From NCBI GenBank assembly GCA_024277705.1, contig JAJRUQ010000174.1, positions 1 to 53,014 on the forward strand: a stretch of DNA of 53,014 bases, given 5' to 3'. Made by a program: the position numbers and the translations under genes. The notes under the pieces were generated by a model. That model saw nothing but the letters and a program-made list of their open reading frames with translations, was not told where the DNA came from and made no database searches. Positions within the stretch are counted from its first letter, which is position 1. Each line of letters begins with the position of its first letter. Positions 30,019-39,848 of this stretch are shown here, in pieces. The DNA is from Gammaproteobacteria bacterium (GTDB lineage: Bacteria > Pseudomonadota > Gammaproteobacteria > SZUA-229).

Positions 30019-31023
30019 ATGAAACCACTACCTGTAAAAGTCCGGAGCTACGAAAAAAATACAGGTAAAACCGGTGTTCAACAATGGCGTGCACTCACCC
30101 AGACTGGTTTTTTTATACTGTTTATTGTTGCCCCGCCGCTGAATATTTTTCGTTATGATATGACACTGGGACACTTTATCATCCTCGGTTATGACTGGAC
30201 CTTGCAGATTGATGCCCTGCAAACAGATAACAGTACAGCTGCTTTCAGAGTACTGACCCTGGGCCTGCTGCCAGTGTTCAGCGTGGCAACCGGTTTTCTT
30301 TATATCGCCTGGCGCTGGGGACGGATTTATTGCGGCTGGTTATGCCCGCATTATTCGGTCATTGAAATCATCAATAAACTAATGATACGGGCCAGTGGCA
30401 AACCCAGTATCTGGGAAAAAAACAGGCTGCCGCAACAACAGAGTGATCAAACACAATTAATACCGAATCCGATTTACTGGTTACCAACTTTCATCACGGC
30501 TGTCAGCTTTGCTTTTATCTGGGCCATTAGTCTGCTCAGTTACCTGCAGCCGCCGTTTGAAATATACAGCAACCTTGTCAATGCGGAACTGACACGAAAT
30601 CAAAGCCTGTTCATTGCGGTTGCCACCCTGGTTTTATCTATCGAATTTTTATTTGCCCGCCATTTGTTCTGCCGCTTTGGCTGTGCTGTCTGCTTATTCC
30701 AGAGCCTTGCCTGGATGGCGAATAAACAGGCCATGGTTATTTCATTTGATAACACACGCTCGGCAGCCTGCAAAGACTGCAACAATGCCTGTGACAATGC
30801 CTGCCCTATGCGTTTAAAACCACGGACCATAAAACGTAAAATGTTCACCTGTACCGAATGTGGCGAATGCATCTCTGCCTGCACCCGGGTACAGCAATTC
30901 AACAAAGACCATAGTCTGTTGCACTGGGTACAGGGTGAAGCCGCCGCCCGAATATCTGATCCACCGATGAGTGCCTCACAGGTAAAACCTGTCAGCGTCA
31001 CTACCGGCAACAGGAGACAATAA
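30019..31023 (+). CDS. CcoG/RdxA-like 4Fe-4S membrane protein in the nor cluster
   Basis: The 334-residue polyferredoxin has several membrane helices, the CxxxCP-type motif CGWLCPHYS near residue 110, a second CRFGCAVCLFQ, and a ferredoxin segment CKDCNNACDNACP plus CTECGECISAC. This is the CcoG/RdxA/NosR-type layout; CcoG reduces copper during cytochrome oxidase assembly, and relatives deliver electrons to denitrification enzymes. Being inserted between norQ and norD it may donate electrons for iron insertion or maturation of NorB, which is inference. The track starts at a TTG; the ATG at 30019 is preferred. It ends 2 bases before norD. Confidence 0.8.
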   Translation: MKPLPVKVRSYEKNTGKTGVQQWRALTQTGFFILFIVAPPLNIFRYDMTLGHFIILGYDWTLQIDALQTDNSTAAFRVLTLGLLPVFSVATGFLYIAWRWGRIYCGWLCPHYSVIEIINKLMIRASGKPSIWEKNRLPQQQSDQTQLIPNPIYWLPTFITAVSFAFIWAISLLSYLQPPFEIYSNLVNAELTRNQSLFIAVATLVLSIEFLFARHLFCRFGCAVCLFQSLAWMANKQAMVISFDNTRSAACKDCNNACDNACPMRLKPRTIKRKMFTCTECGECISACTRVQQFNKDHSLLHWVQGEAAARISDPPMSASQVKPVSVTTGNRRQ

Positions 31024-31025
31024 AG

Positions 31026-32870
31026 ATGGAAGAACAGGTTGGCGAGCTATGGCATAAACTGATTACCCGGGCAGCGGATAATCAATATCCGGCCGCGGCT
31101 GTATTTCTGCATGACCTGCAAAAAAGTCTTGCCATTTATTTCCGCGCGCTGGGTGGAGACAGCGGCCTGCAAATTGAAATTGCCGACAGCACACGTAATC
31201 TTGCCCGCCGCAACCTGCTACAACGACTTGCCGGCAGCAATGCAAAAATTCAGCTGGCATGGCGTGATGAACGTTCTTTAAAACTGCCAGCCAGTATTGC
31301 CTGGTTTGAAAACAGCTCACTTAATACCGACCTTTATTACTGGCTCGCCAGCCTTGCTGCAGTACAGGATTCTGTCGAAAACAGTCTGCCTGATAGCAAC
31401 TGGTTCAGCCTGAACCAGCGCATGACACTGACCGCTTTTTCCCGATTCCCGGGAATAAAGCCACGTTATCAGCGGTTGTTGCAGGCGCATATAAAACAGC
31501 GGTCCGATCCTGCAAAAATGAAGCCGCTGGATGCCGGGATAGAGCTTGCCATTCAAAAAGCACTGACTTCACCCGGCAGTGTACAGCTGGTGACAGGTGC
31601 AAAATTACCACCACAGGCAGTACCACTATGGCTGCATCCGGATCCCCCGCTTAGCGCTGACACTCAAATTCCTGATGACGACTCAGTGCCGGCACAAAGC
31701 GGACAGTCACGGGAAATTGAAGAGCTTGGTCATCGCCAGGCGGAAAGAGTTGAAAAGCCCGAATCGGAACGTGGTTTAATTACCGTACGCATGGAAAATA
31801 TTTTTACCATGGGAGAATTTGTCAATGTGGACCGGGGCTCTGAAGATGAAGACGATATTGACCGGGCAGAAGATGTTGCTCGTGACCTTGATAAATTATC
31901 GGTGGCACATAATGGCAAAGCGTCAAAAACCCGGCTCAAGTTTGACCTGGATTTACCCTCTGCGGCGGCTGATGATGCCGTTCTCGACAGTGGAATTTTA
32001 TTACCGGAATGGGACTGGAAAAAACAAAAGTTATTAGCCAACCGTTGCCGGGTAATACAAATGCAGGCTGAAAATACTGCACCTTGTGCTCTGCCGCCAC
32101 ACCTGAGCCGGACCGCAAAACGTTTACGCAATCAGTTTCAGGCCATGACACCGGCACGCACATGGCATCACGCACAGATGGATGGACAGGATATCGACCT
32201 TGACGCCTATATTAAATACCTCTCTGACCGTGCTGCCGGGCAACAGGTTACGGCAGAAAAGCTGTACCGTGAAATGTGCAGCGGTGCCCGGGATCTTGCC
32301 TGTATGCTGCTCGCTGACCTGTCATTGTCCACCGATGCATATATCAATGATCATCAGCGTATTATTGATGTGATCCGTGACAGTCTATACCTGTTCGCGG
32401 AAAGTCTGCATGCTACCGGTGACCGCTTTTCAATACTGGGCTTTTCTACACGTCGGCGGGATCCGATCAGAGTTCATAACATAAAAGCCTTTAATGAAAC
32501 CTATAATGGTGCTATCCGTGGCCGTATTGCCGCCATAAAACCGGGGTATTACACCCGCCTGGGTGCCGGCATCCGTCATGCCAGTCAACTGCTGATGAAC
32601 GAGGGTAATGGCCGACGCCTGTTATTAATACTCACCGACGGAAAACCCAATGATCTTGACCAGTACGAAGGCCGTTATGGTATTGAAGATACACGCCAGG
32701 CAGTCATCTCTGCCAAACAGTCAGGCCTGCTGCCCTTCTGCATAACCATCGATAAAAAAGCGAATGATTACCTGCCTCACCTTTTTGGTAAAAACAATTA
32801 TGCGGTGATTCATCAGCCGGAAAAACTGCCAAAAGCCCTGCCTCGTTTATACAGTCAGCTAACCCGCTAA
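31026..32870 (+). CDS. norD: NO reductase activation protein NorD (VWA domain)
   Basis: The 614-residue protein ends in a von Willebrand A domain with a MIDAS motif DLSLSTDAY near residue 430 and the later LTDGKPNDLDQYEGRYGIEDT, which is diagnostic of NorD. The N-terminal two thirds are helical with an acidic linker (DRGSEDEDDIDRAED). NorD partners with NorQ to activate NorB. It is complete, in contrast to norQ. Confidence 0.94.
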   Translation: MEEQVGELWHKLITRAADNQYPAAAVFLHDLQKSLAIYFRALGGDSGLQIEIADSTRNLARRNLLQRLAGSNAKIQLAWRDERSLKLPASIAWFENSSLNTDLYYWLASLAAVQDSVENSLPDSNWFSLNQRMTLTAFSRFPGIKPRYQRLLQAHIKQRSDPAKMKPLDAGIELAIQKALTSPGSVQLVTGAKLPPQAVPLWLHPDPPLSADTQIPDDDSVPAQSGQSREIEELGHRQAERVEKPESERGLITVRMENIFTMGEFVNVDRGSEDEDDIDRAEDVARDLDKLSVAHNGKASKTRLKFDLDLPSAAADDAVLDSGILLPEWDWKKQKLLANRCRVIQMQAENTAPCALPPHLSRTAKRLRNQFQAMTPARTWHHAQMDGQDIDLDAYIKYLSDRAAGQQVTAEKLYREMCSGARDLACMLLADLSLSTDAYINDHQRIIDVIRDSLYLFAESLHATGDRFSILGFSTRRRDPIRVHNIKAFNETYNGAIRGRIAAIKPGYYTRLGAGIRHASQLLMNEGNGRRLLLILTDGKPNDLDQYEGRYGIEDTRQAVISAKQSGLLPFCITIDKKANDYLPHLFGKNNYAVIHQPEKLPKALPRLYSQLTR

Positions 32871-33080
32871 ATTCACAAATAAAATTCACGACTGTCCCGT
32901 TAATGCTGAAAGAGATGAGTTACCGGCGCTTGCTGAGACCGCATGCCGCATGATAGCTGCATGCGAACGCACATGGATGGGTTTATCACGTGTCACAGCA
33001 AACACAAAAGTCACTCATCAATATGATTCAGCTTGTGTTCATGGCATACTTCACCTTACATAAAAATCAAAAACAGACTT

Positions 33081-33767
33081 ATGCCTCAAAAAAATATCAG
33101 CCGGATTAAAGAAAACCTGAAACAGCACCATCTGTTTTCCAGATTGACAGAGTTGCAGCTCGATAGAGTTTATCAGCACTGTCAGTTACACAAGCTGGAC
33201 GATGGTCAGATATTATTTAACCAGACGGAAGAAGTCACTGCTTTTTATATGGTACTTAAAGGCAAAATGAAACTTTTTCGTTTATCTCCCGATGGCCAGG
33301 AAAAAATAATAGAAATCATCAAGTCTGGAGAAGTTTTTGCTGAAGCACTGATGTTCAGCGACCAGACCGACTACCCGGTAAGTTCGGCAGCCCTCTCAGC
33401 CACCGAAGTGATCAGCATCGATGCAAAGCATTTCAAAAACATGTTGTGGGACTCAACGGATACCTGCCTGTTATTACTCGGTGACATGAGCTTTCGTTTA
33501 AGAAAACTGATCAATGAAATTGACACCTTAACACTGCATAGCGGAACCTGCCGTGTTGCATCCTACCTGGTTCAGGAAATTTCGGAAGATAAAAATGAAT
33601 TTGAACTGGATATGGCAAAAAATATTATTGCGGCAAGGCTATCGATAAAACCCGAAACATTTTCCCGTATCATCAAAAGGCTTAAAAACCAGGGCATACT
33701 GAGTATCAATGGCAACAGTGTTATTATTCATGACCTTGAGGCCTTAAAAGAACAGAGCATCATTTAA
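33081..33767 (+). CDS. dnr: Crp/Fnr-family regulator, Dnr type
   Basis: The 228-residue regulator has a cyclic-nucleotide-like sensor domain, a long dimerisation helix and a C-terminal winged helix with recognition region LSIKPETFSRIIKRL. It lacks the N-terminal Cys cluster of FNR, so it belongs to the Dnr/NnrR group that senses NO through heme. The E-x-x-S-R recognition pattern predicts TTGAT half-sites, exactly those found upstream of nirS, norC, moaA, nnrS/ubiT and yhcC here. The track start is TTG (33033); the ATG at 33081 is preferred. It directly follows the nor cluster. Confidence 0.9.
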   Translation: MPQKNISRIKENLKQHHLFSRLTELQLDRVYQHCQLHKLDDGQILFNQTEEVTAFYMVLKGKMKLFRLSPDGQEKIIEIIKSGEVFAEALMFSDQTDYPVSSAALSATEVISIDAKHFKNMLWDSTDTCLLLLGDMSFRLRKLINEIDTLTLHSGTCRVASYLVQEISEDKNEFELDMAKNIIAARLSIKPETFSRIIKRLKNQGILSINGNSVIIHDLEALKEQSII

Positions 33768-33774
33768 CCGTCAG

Positions 33775-34968
33775 CTACACCGCCAGCTCTGCATAACTTT
33801 CAGCAAAGGCTGCAATGGCGCTATCCAGATCCTGTTTGCTATGCACTGCTGAAATCTGCGTGCGTATTCTGGCTTTACCCTTCGCCACCACCGGAAAGAA
33901 AAAACCGATGGCATACACGCCGCGTTCAAGCAACTTTTGCGACATTCTCTGTGCCAGAACCGCATCACCTAACATTACCGGCACGATGGGATGATCACCT
34001 TCATCAACAGCAAACCCCGCAGCCTGCATACCCTGTCGAAAATAACGTGTGTTTTTTTCCAGCTGGTCACGCAGTTCGGTAGAGTCAGAAAGCATCTGCA
34101 GCACTTTAAGACTGGCAGCACAAATTGCCGGTGCCACCGTATTTGAAAACAGATACGGGCGGGAACGTTGCCGCAACATGTCAATAATTTCAGAACGGCC
34201 CGAGGTATAACCACCGGAGGCACCGCCAAGAGCTTTACCGAAAGTGCCGGTAATAATATCAACACGATCCATCACCCCGCAGTATTCATGAATACCGCGA
34301 CCGGTTTTGCCCATAAAGCCAACCGCATGGCAATCATCATGATGTACCATGGCATCATACTTATCCGCCAGATCACAAATTTTATCCAGTTGAGCAATGG
34401 TGCCGTCCATTGAAAATACGCCGTCAGTAGTAATTAATATTCGGCGCGCACCGGCCGCTTTTGCTTCTTTTAATTTCAGTTCAAGGTCAGACATGTCATT
34501 ATTTTTATATCGATAGCGTGCAGCCTTGCATAAACGCACACCATCAATAATGGAAGCATGGTTAAGTTCGTCAGAAATAACAGCATCCTCTTTGCCCAGA
34601 ATGGTTTCAAACAAGCCGGTATTGGCATCAAAACAGGCCGCATAAAGAATGGTAGCCTGCATCCCTAAAAATTCACTGACTTTATCCTCCAGGGTTTTAT
34701 GGATAGTCTGTGTACCACAGATAAAACGCACCGATGAAAGCCCGAAGCCCCAGTGATCATAACTGTCCTTCGCGGCCTGTATCACATCAGGGTGATTAGC
34801 CAGCCCCAGATAATTATTGGCGCACATATTAATAACCTCACTGCCATCTGCAAGGGTAATATCGTTATTCTGCGGCGAAGCAATGATACGTTCGGTTTTC
34901 CATAAACCCGCATCTTTAATTTCAGCCAGATCTTTAGTTATACTTTCTTTTGCGCTTTTAAAACTCAT
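33775..34968 (-). CDS. kbl: Glycine C-acetyltransferase (2-amino-3-ketobutyrate CoA ligase)
   Basis: This PLP enzyme of the alpha-oxoamine synthase family cleaves 2-amino-3-ketobutyrate with CoA to glycine and acetyl-CoA. The 397 residues show [13 protein letters not shown] near the N-terminus, the [12 protein letters not shown] motif and the PLP lysine in [13 protein letters not shown]. It is the second gene of a threonine-degradation pair, 15 bases after tdh. It converges with dnr with only 7 bases between the two stops, so there is no room for a terminator. Confidence 0.96.
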   Translation of the reverse strand: MSFKSAKESITKDLAEIKDAGLWKTERIIASPQNNDITLADGSEVINMCANNYLGLANHPDVIQAAKDSYDHWGFGLSSVRFICGTQTIHKTLEDKVSEFLGMQATILYAACFDANTGLFETILGKEDAVISDELNHASIIDGVRLCKAARYRYKNNDMSDLELKLKEAKAAGARRILITTDGVFSMDGTIAQLDKICDLADKYDAMVHHDDCHAVGFMGKTGRGIHEYCGVMDRVDIITGTFGKALGGASGGYTSGRSEIIDMLRQRSRPYLFSNTVAPAICAASLKVLQMLSDSTELRDQLEKNTRYFRQGMQAAGFAVDEGDHPIVPVMLGDAVLAQRMSQKLLERGVYAIGFFFPVVAKGKARIRTQISAVHSKQDLDSAIAAFAESYAELAV

Positions 34969-34983
34969 GATTAACTCTGTGTG

Positions 34984-36033
34984 TTATACATTATCCAGCC
35001 AGTTAAGAATGACTTTTCCCGATTGACCGGAATTCATTACATCAAATCCCTGCTGGAAATCGCTATAGTGAAAACGATGGGTAATAATTTTTTCCAGCGG
35101 GATACCGCTTTGCACCATCATTGTTCCTTTATACCAGGTTTCAAAAATTTCACGGCCATAGATGCCTTTTATAAACAGGCCTTTAAAAACCACCTGATTC
35201 CAGTCGATGCCGGTACCATCCGGCATAATAGCAAGCATGGCAATACTGCCGCCATTAATCATCTTGCTTAACATATCTTTAAAGGCATGCGGTGAACCTG
35301 ACATTTCAAGGCCAACATCAAAGCCTTCAAAAATACCAAGATCACACATAAAGTCTTTAGTAATCGGACCGTCATTAACATTTAAAGGAATCGCTTTTGG
35401 CACTATCTCTTTAACCAGATCAAGTCGATACTGGTTCAGATCGGTAATCACAATATTACGGGCTCCACAATGTGCGGCTACCATTGCTGCCATAATACCG
35501 ATAGGACCGGCACCGGTAATCAGCACATCTTCGCCCACCATATTAAATGACAGAGCGGTATGTACTGCATTACCAAAAGGATCAAAACAGGCCAAAAGAT
35601 CGGTCGACATGGCACGGCTGGGTTTATAAACATTTTTAGCCGGAATTGATAAATATTCGGCAAACGCACCGGTACGATTAACCCCGACACCAATGGTGTT
35701 CGGACACAGATGGCGACGACCGGCCAGACAGTTACGACAGCGTTCACACACAATGTGCCCTTCACCTGAAACGATATCACCGATTTTCAGGCCGCTGACA
35801 TTTGACCCCATCTCCACAATTTCACCGGCAAATTCATGACCGATGGTCATCGGTACCGGTATGGTTTTTTGCGCCCAGTCGTCCCAGTTATAAATATGAA
35901 TATCAGTACCGCAAATGGCGGTTTTATGTGTTTTGATTAAAACATCGTTGTTACCCGTTTCCGGAACAGGAACATCCTGCATCCATATACCCTGTTTAGC
36001 ATGGCTTTTTACCAGAGCTTTCATTGTTTTCAT
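34984..36033 (-). CDS. tdh: L-threonine 3-dehydrogenase
   Basis: The 349-residue zinc alcohol dehydrogenase family enzyme oxidises threonine to 2-amino-3-ketobutyrate with NAD. It shows the catalytic-zinc segment [20 protein letters not shown], the structural zinc loop [15 protein letters not shown] and the nucleotide motif [10 protein letters not shown]. Together with kbl downstream it converts threonine to glycine and acetyl-CoA. An alternative start three codons in (MKALVKSH) is also possible. Confidence 0.95.
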   Translation of the reverse strand: MKTMKALVKSHAKQGIWMQDVPVPETGNNDVLIKTHKTAICGTDIHIYNWDDWAQKTIPVPMTIGHEFAGEIVEMGSNVSGLKIGDIVSGEGHIVCERCRNCLAGRRHLCPNTIGVGVNRTGAFAEYLSIPAKNVYKPSRAMSTDLLACFDPFGNAVHTALSFNMVGEDVLITGAGPIGIMAAMVAAHCGARNIVITDLNQYRLDLVKEIVPKAIPLNVNDGPITKDFMCDLGIFEGFDVGLEMSGSPHAFKDMLSKMINGGSIAMLAIMPDGTGIDWNQVVFKGLFIKGIYGREIFETWYKGTMMVQSGIPLEKIITHRFHYSDFQQGFDVMNSGQSGKVILNWLDNV

Positions 36034-36080
36034 ATTGTTGACCAGTACTTAATATTGTTAGTTAAATATAACAGAAAATA

Positions 36081-37610
36081 TTAGCGTAACATCTGTTGCT
36101 GACGTTTATTAGCAACACCGATACGGGCAACTTTATCTTTACGATGAGAAATAACCGACTCAAAAGATGCTTTTTCATTGCAACGCTGATAGTCCAGCTG
36201 CATTTTTTTCAGCAGCAGCGGCTTACTTATATCCTCTCGGGTTTCTAGATTTTCATAAATCAGAAAAAACAAACGTTTCAGGGAAATTTTCCAGGTACGG
36301 CCACTGCTTTGATAAAGGCTGTCGCTTAACTGCATAAAATAGTTAAAAGGGGAATCGCTTACAATCAAAGGCAGAGTGTTTTTAAAACGCCCGGAATTGG
36401 CAATCATATCCCAGAAACGTGCAAAACGGTTCACCCGCTGCATACCTGTAAAATCAATATCCCGTGTCGTTAAAATATTATAGGGTGCTTGCGGATTATA
36501 ACGTAACTGATATTGCTCATTATGGCGATTAAGCGGCACCCCGCGCAAGCGCTTTAATATACCTAACTGGATTTCATGCGGGTTCAGGCTTGCTAACTGA
36601 TCAAAACTTCGGGCAAAATTTTCCAGAGTATCGGAAGGCAGGCCAAAAATCAGGTCAGCGTGAATATATGCATTGCTGGCTTCACGCAACCACTGTAAAT
36701 TTTCACAGGTTTTTTTATTGTTCTGTTTTCGGCTGATTAAAGCCTGTATATTTTCATCAAACGTCTGCACTCCGATTTCAAACTGTAAAACATGTTCAGG
36801 AAATCTGCTGATAACGGCTTTTAATTTATCCGCCAGATTATCGGGAACAACTTCAAAGTGCAGATACAGGTTTTCAGTCATGCGCTCAAGAAAAAACTCA
36901 AGGATAGCGACACTGCTGCTGACTTTCAGGTTAAAGGTCCGGTCAATAAATTTAAAATTTCGCGCACCACGCTGATACAATCTGTCCACCTCCTCAAGAA
37001 ACAGACCCAGTTCAAACGGCTTTGATGTTTTATCCAGCGAAGACAGACAAAACTCGCATTTAAACGGGCAACCCCGTGAAGCTTCCACATAGATCAAACG
37101 GTTTTTTATGTCATCATCGCTGTAATACCGGTATGGCAGTTTCAGTTGATCCAGTGCTAATTCATGGCTTTGAATATAACGCTCAACAGGTTTGTTGCCA
37201 GACAACAATAACTGACATAATTCACGAAAACTTTTTTCTGCTGCCCCCATAACAATGTAATCAGCCAGCTCAGCTACCGCTGGCATGTCCTCTATAAAAC
37301 TGACCTCAGGACCGCCTAATACAATAATGGTTTGTGGTGACACCTGTTTTAACAGTGCGATCGTTTGACTAACTTCGGATATATTCCAGATATAAACACC
37401 AAAACCGATTATTTCCGGCTGAAACGTTAACAGTTTTTCTGCAATATCAATGGGGCGCTGCTGAATGGTGAATTCTTCAATACAGGCAGAGGACTGTAAC
37501 TGACCCAGATTGGCATACAGATAACGCAGACCAAATGCGGTATGCATATAGCGTGAATTCAATGTGGTTAGTACAACCTGCCTGGCCGGTGCCGTTTTCA
37601 TAAACTGCAT
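36081..37610 (-). CDS. B12-binding radical SAM protein (DUF4080-type)
   Basis: The protein has an N-terminal cobalamin-binding-type domain (TLNSRYMHTAFGLRYLYANL; IIGFGVYIWN; IIVLGGPEVS) followed by a radical SAM domain with RGCPFKCEFC and a C-terminal region seen in DUF4080 family members. Such proteins are class B radical SAM enzymes of unknown substrate. The track start at 37658 adds 16 residues not expected in the family; M at 37610 or 37601 fits better, though no clear ribosome site separates them. A TATAAT-like sequence overlaps 37610. Confidence 0.8.
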   Translation of the reverse strand: MQFMKTAPARQVVLTTLNSRYMHTAFGLRYLYANLGQLQSSACIEEFTIQQRPIDIAEKLLTFQPEIIGFGVYIWNISEVSQTIALLKQVSPQTIIVLGGPEVSFIEDMPAVAELADYIVMGAAEKSFRELCQLLLSGNKPVERYIQSHELALDQLKLPYRYYSDDDIKNRLIYVEASRGCPFKCEFCLSSLDKTSKPFELGLFLEEVDRLYQRGARNFKFIDRTFNLKVSSSVAILEFFLERMTENLYLHFEVVPDNLADKLKAVISRFPEHVLQFEIGVQTFDENIQALISRKQNNKKTCENLQWLREASNAYIHADLIFGLPSDTLENFARSFDQLASLNPHEIQLGILKRLRGVPLNRHNEQYQLRYNPQAPYNILTTRDIDFTGMQRVNRFARFWDMIANSGRFKNTLPLIVSDSPFNYFMQLSDSLYQSSGRTWKISLKRLFFLIYENLETREDISKPLLLKKMQLDYQRCNEKASFESVISHRKDKVARIGVANKRQQQMLR

Positions 37611-37707
37611 TATAACAGTTGCCAGCCTTATTCCCGAAAAACACCGACCCAGCTGCAAAATTATAAGTTCAATGACCGACAGTGAGTCTTAAGAGAAGTT
37701 GTAAGTT

Positions 37708-37749
37708 TAAAAGCTTTAAAAGCTTTAAAAGCTTTAAAAACTTTAAAAA
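37708..37749. repeat. Tandem AAAAGCTTT repeat
   Basis: Three near-perfect 9-base copies of AAAAGCTTT followed by one or two degenerate AAAACTTT copies. The unit is itself part of a HindIII-like palindrome, so the array can fold. It adjoins the inverted repeats downstream. Confidence 0.8.
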
Positions 37750-37754
37750 CAATG

Positions 37755-37872
37755 GTCCGCGAATAACGCAAAAGACGCGAAAAAAGCGCGAAGAAGAGCA
37801 AATAACAAATTAAATTATTTATTGTTTGCGCGTAGCGTACAAATAAAAATGTCTTTTGCGTTATTCGCGGAC
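37755..37872. repeat. 118-bp element with perfect 22-bp inverted termini
   Basis: The left arm starts GTCCGCGAATAACGC (37755-37776) and the right arm (37851-37872) is its exact 22-base reverse complement. The 74-base centre contains a further AATAACAAATT/AATTTATT-like palindrome and no ORF. The structure resembles a small palindromic MITE; no target duplication is obvious. Confidence 0.8.
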
Positions 37873-37879
37873 TCATTCA

Positions 37880-37949
37880 GGGGTCGGAGTCATTTTAATA
37901 ACCAACACAGCATAACAACTGGTAAGTAGTTAAAGATGACTCCGACCCC
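37880..37949. repeat. REP-like hairpin GGGGTCGGAGTCAT
   Basis: GGGGTCGGAGTCAT (37880-37893) is repeated inverted at 37936-37949 around a 42-base centre. Motifs of the GGGGTCGGAGTC type recur in gammaproteobacteria beside Y1/REP-associated transposases, so this is probably a REP pair. No transposase gene is adjacent here. Confidence 0.7.
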
Positions 37950-38020
37950 GGTGGTTCAATTTTTGACTTGCTACTTACAACTTAAAGCTTCTCTTCCTGG
38001 CCGATCTGAGTTATTTCAAG

Positions 38021-38875
38021 TTAAACAATAAACTTGCCCTTCTCACGCAGGTGGTTCTCCATCAACTCGATTTCGCGGGCGCCGGAATAATAGATATTTT
38101 CATCAACGGTGTAATCCAGACTCATATTACGGTTTTCATAATCCACCTTGTTTAATATACTTTTTACCGCATTAAGGTGTGCCTTGTGTTTTTCATTACT
38201 GCGGATCACGGCCCAGGGGCTGGTATGGCTGTGCGTGCGTTTCAGCATCTGGTATTTCATCTCGGTGAACTCGTCCCATCGTTCCTGCATCTGTACATCA
38301 ATTTCTGACAGCTTCCATTTTTTCAGCTCATTGGTTTCGCGGTCATTAAACCGCTGCGACTGCACTTTTTTGGACACTGAAAAATAAATCTTGTGAAAAA
38401 CAATACCGTGTTCGACCAGATCATCTTCAAACTGTGTCACGGTTTTCATAAAAGTGGAATACTGCTGCTGGGTACAGAAGTTAAAGATCGGCTCGACCAT
38501 GGCACGGTTATACCAGCTTCGGTCAAACAGTACGATTTCACCACCACGCGGAAACTGCTCAACATAACGCTGGAAATACCACTGACTCAACTGTACGTTT
38601 GACGGTTTTCCCAGGGCGACGACACGGTAATGTTTTTCATTCATGTAACGGGTAATGCGACGGATACTGCCACCCTTACCCGCCGCATCACGGCCTTCGA
38701 TAAGAATTATCATTTTTTGCTGATGTTTTTCCAGGTGTTCCTGTAATTTAATCAGTTCGGCCTGATACGGTCTTAATGACAGATCATCCTGGTAGCGGTT
38801 ATAACGACGAAAAACCTTCTGTTTAAAATCTTCATCACCTTGCTCAAATTCGGCTAAAAATTTCTGATATTCCAT
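38021..38875 (-). CDS. ppk2: Polyphosphate kinase 2 family protein
   Basis: The 284-residue cytoplasmic kinase transfers phosphate between polyphosphate and nucleotides. It has Walker A EGRDAAGKGGS (60-70), Walker B-like IVLFDRSWYNRAMVEP and the lid region HKIYFSVSKKVQSQRF. A single PPK2 domain of this length usually acts on ADP or GDP (class I). Given the Pho cluster 25 kb away it may be part of phosphate economy, but no Pho box was seen upstream. Confidence 0.92.
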   Translation of the reverse strand: MEYQKFLAEFEQGDEDFKQKVFRRYNRYQDDLSLRPYQAELIKLQEHLEKHQQKMIILIEGRDAAGKGGSIRRITRYMNEKHYRVVALGKPSNVQLSQWYFQRYVEQFPRGGEIVLFDRSWYNRAMVEPIFNFCTQQQYSTFMKTVTQFEDDLVEHGIVFHKIYFSVSKKVQSQRFNDRETNELKKWKLSEIDVQMQERWDEFTEMKYQMLKRTHSHTSPWAVIRSNEKHKAHLNAVKSILNKVDYENRNMSLDYTVDENIYYSGAREIELMENHLREKGKFIV

Positions 38876-39099
38876 TTTTCTCTTCGTTTTATTGGTTTAC
38901 ACAAATGTGATAATACAGCTAAATGCCTTCATTTTTGCTGATACAGTGCAAAATAAGCACTATTCGTGGATATTAAGCATTGATTTTATTGCTTTCAGCG
39001 GCTGAAAACAGGAAAATACGCGGCTGAATTTTATCACATGTAGTCCTGCCTATGCCGGATCAACATGTTACCTTTTTATTACACTTTCGAGGAAATCTC

Positions 39100-39738
39100 A
39101 TGAAACTAATCTTATTGGGCGCACCGGGTGCTGGCAAGGGCACAGTTGCTAAATTACTGACTAAAATGGACGGTTCTGTTCAAATTTCTACTGGTGACAT
39201 TTTACGTGGCGCCGTTGCCGCTGGCACCGAGCTGGGCAAACAGGCAGAAGCTGCCATGAAAGCCGGTGATCTGGTCTCTGATGATTTAATCATGGGTATT
39301 ATGGAAGAACGCCTTAAAGAAGATGACTGTAAAGCCGGTTATCTGTTAGATGGTTTCCCCCGCACCATTCCACAGGCTGAAGCACTGAAAGTATTACTGG
39401 ATAAAATGGGTGAAAAACTGGACTGTGCGGTTGAAATTGATGTTCCCCGTGACGTTATTCTTGACCGCTTAACCACACGCCGTACCTGTACCGGTTGTGG
39501 TGAAATCTATAACGTTAAGTCGAATCCACCAAAAGTTGAAGGCGTTTGTGACAAGTGCGGTGAGCCCGTAGTACAGCGTGACGATGAAACTGAAGAAGCA
39601 ATCAGCAACCGCCTGAATGTTTATAACGATCAAACTGCACCATTAGTCGGCTTCTACAAAAACGAAGGCCTGCTGCTGTCAGTCAATGCAACATCTTCTG
39701 ATGCTGTGATCAATGCCATTAAAGAAAAATTAGCGTAA
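39100..39738 (+). CDS. adk: Adenylate kinase
   Basis: The 212-residue enzyme interconverts ATP + AMP and 2 ADP. It has the P-loop GAPGAGKGT at 7-15, the AMP site STGDILR, DGFPRT, and a LID with four Cys (CTGCGEIYN...CDKCGEP), so a zinc-binding long-form LID, unusual for gammaproteobacteria where the LID is usually non-zinc. The ATG at 39100 has GAGGAA upstream; the track's start at 39052 is rejected. A strong terminator follows. Confidence 0.95.
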   Translation: MKLILLGAPGAGKGTVAKLLTKMDGSVQISTGDILRGAVAAGTELGKQAEAAMKAGDLVSDDLIMGIMEERLKEDDCKAGYLLDGFPRTIPQAEALKVLLDKMGEKLDCAVEIDVPRDVILDRLTTRRTCTGCGEIYNVKSNPPKVEGVCDKCGEPVVQRDDETEEAISNRLNVYNDQTAPLVGFYKNEGLLLSVNATSSDAVINAIKEKLA

Positions 39739-39760
39739 ATAATTTTTTCTGCTAAAAATA

Positions 39761-39795
39761 AAAAAGCCCGGATGTTTTCACATCCGGGCTTTTTT
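39761..39795 (+). terminator. Intrinsic terminator after adk
   Basis: AAAAAGCCCGGATG and CATCCGGGCTTTTT form a 14-bp stem with a 6-base loop and T-tract. The A-tract on the other side also allows it to terminate the minus-strand gene downstream. Confidence 0.93.
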
Positions 39796-39848
39796 ATTTA
39801 TTCTAAAAACGGTATTAAGTGTTGTATAGAATTCAGCTATACAGGCAA

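Noticed and set aside
31730-32131. 133-residue minus-strand ORF inside norD
   Set aside because: Shadow frame; norD motifs run through the whole region on the plus strand.
36673-36975. Plus-strand ORF inside the radical SAM gene
   Set aside because: Antisense shadow of a well-supported gene.
37708-37749. Possible CRISPR-like array
   Set aside because: Nine-base units without spacers; a simple tandem repeat, and no cas genes are present.
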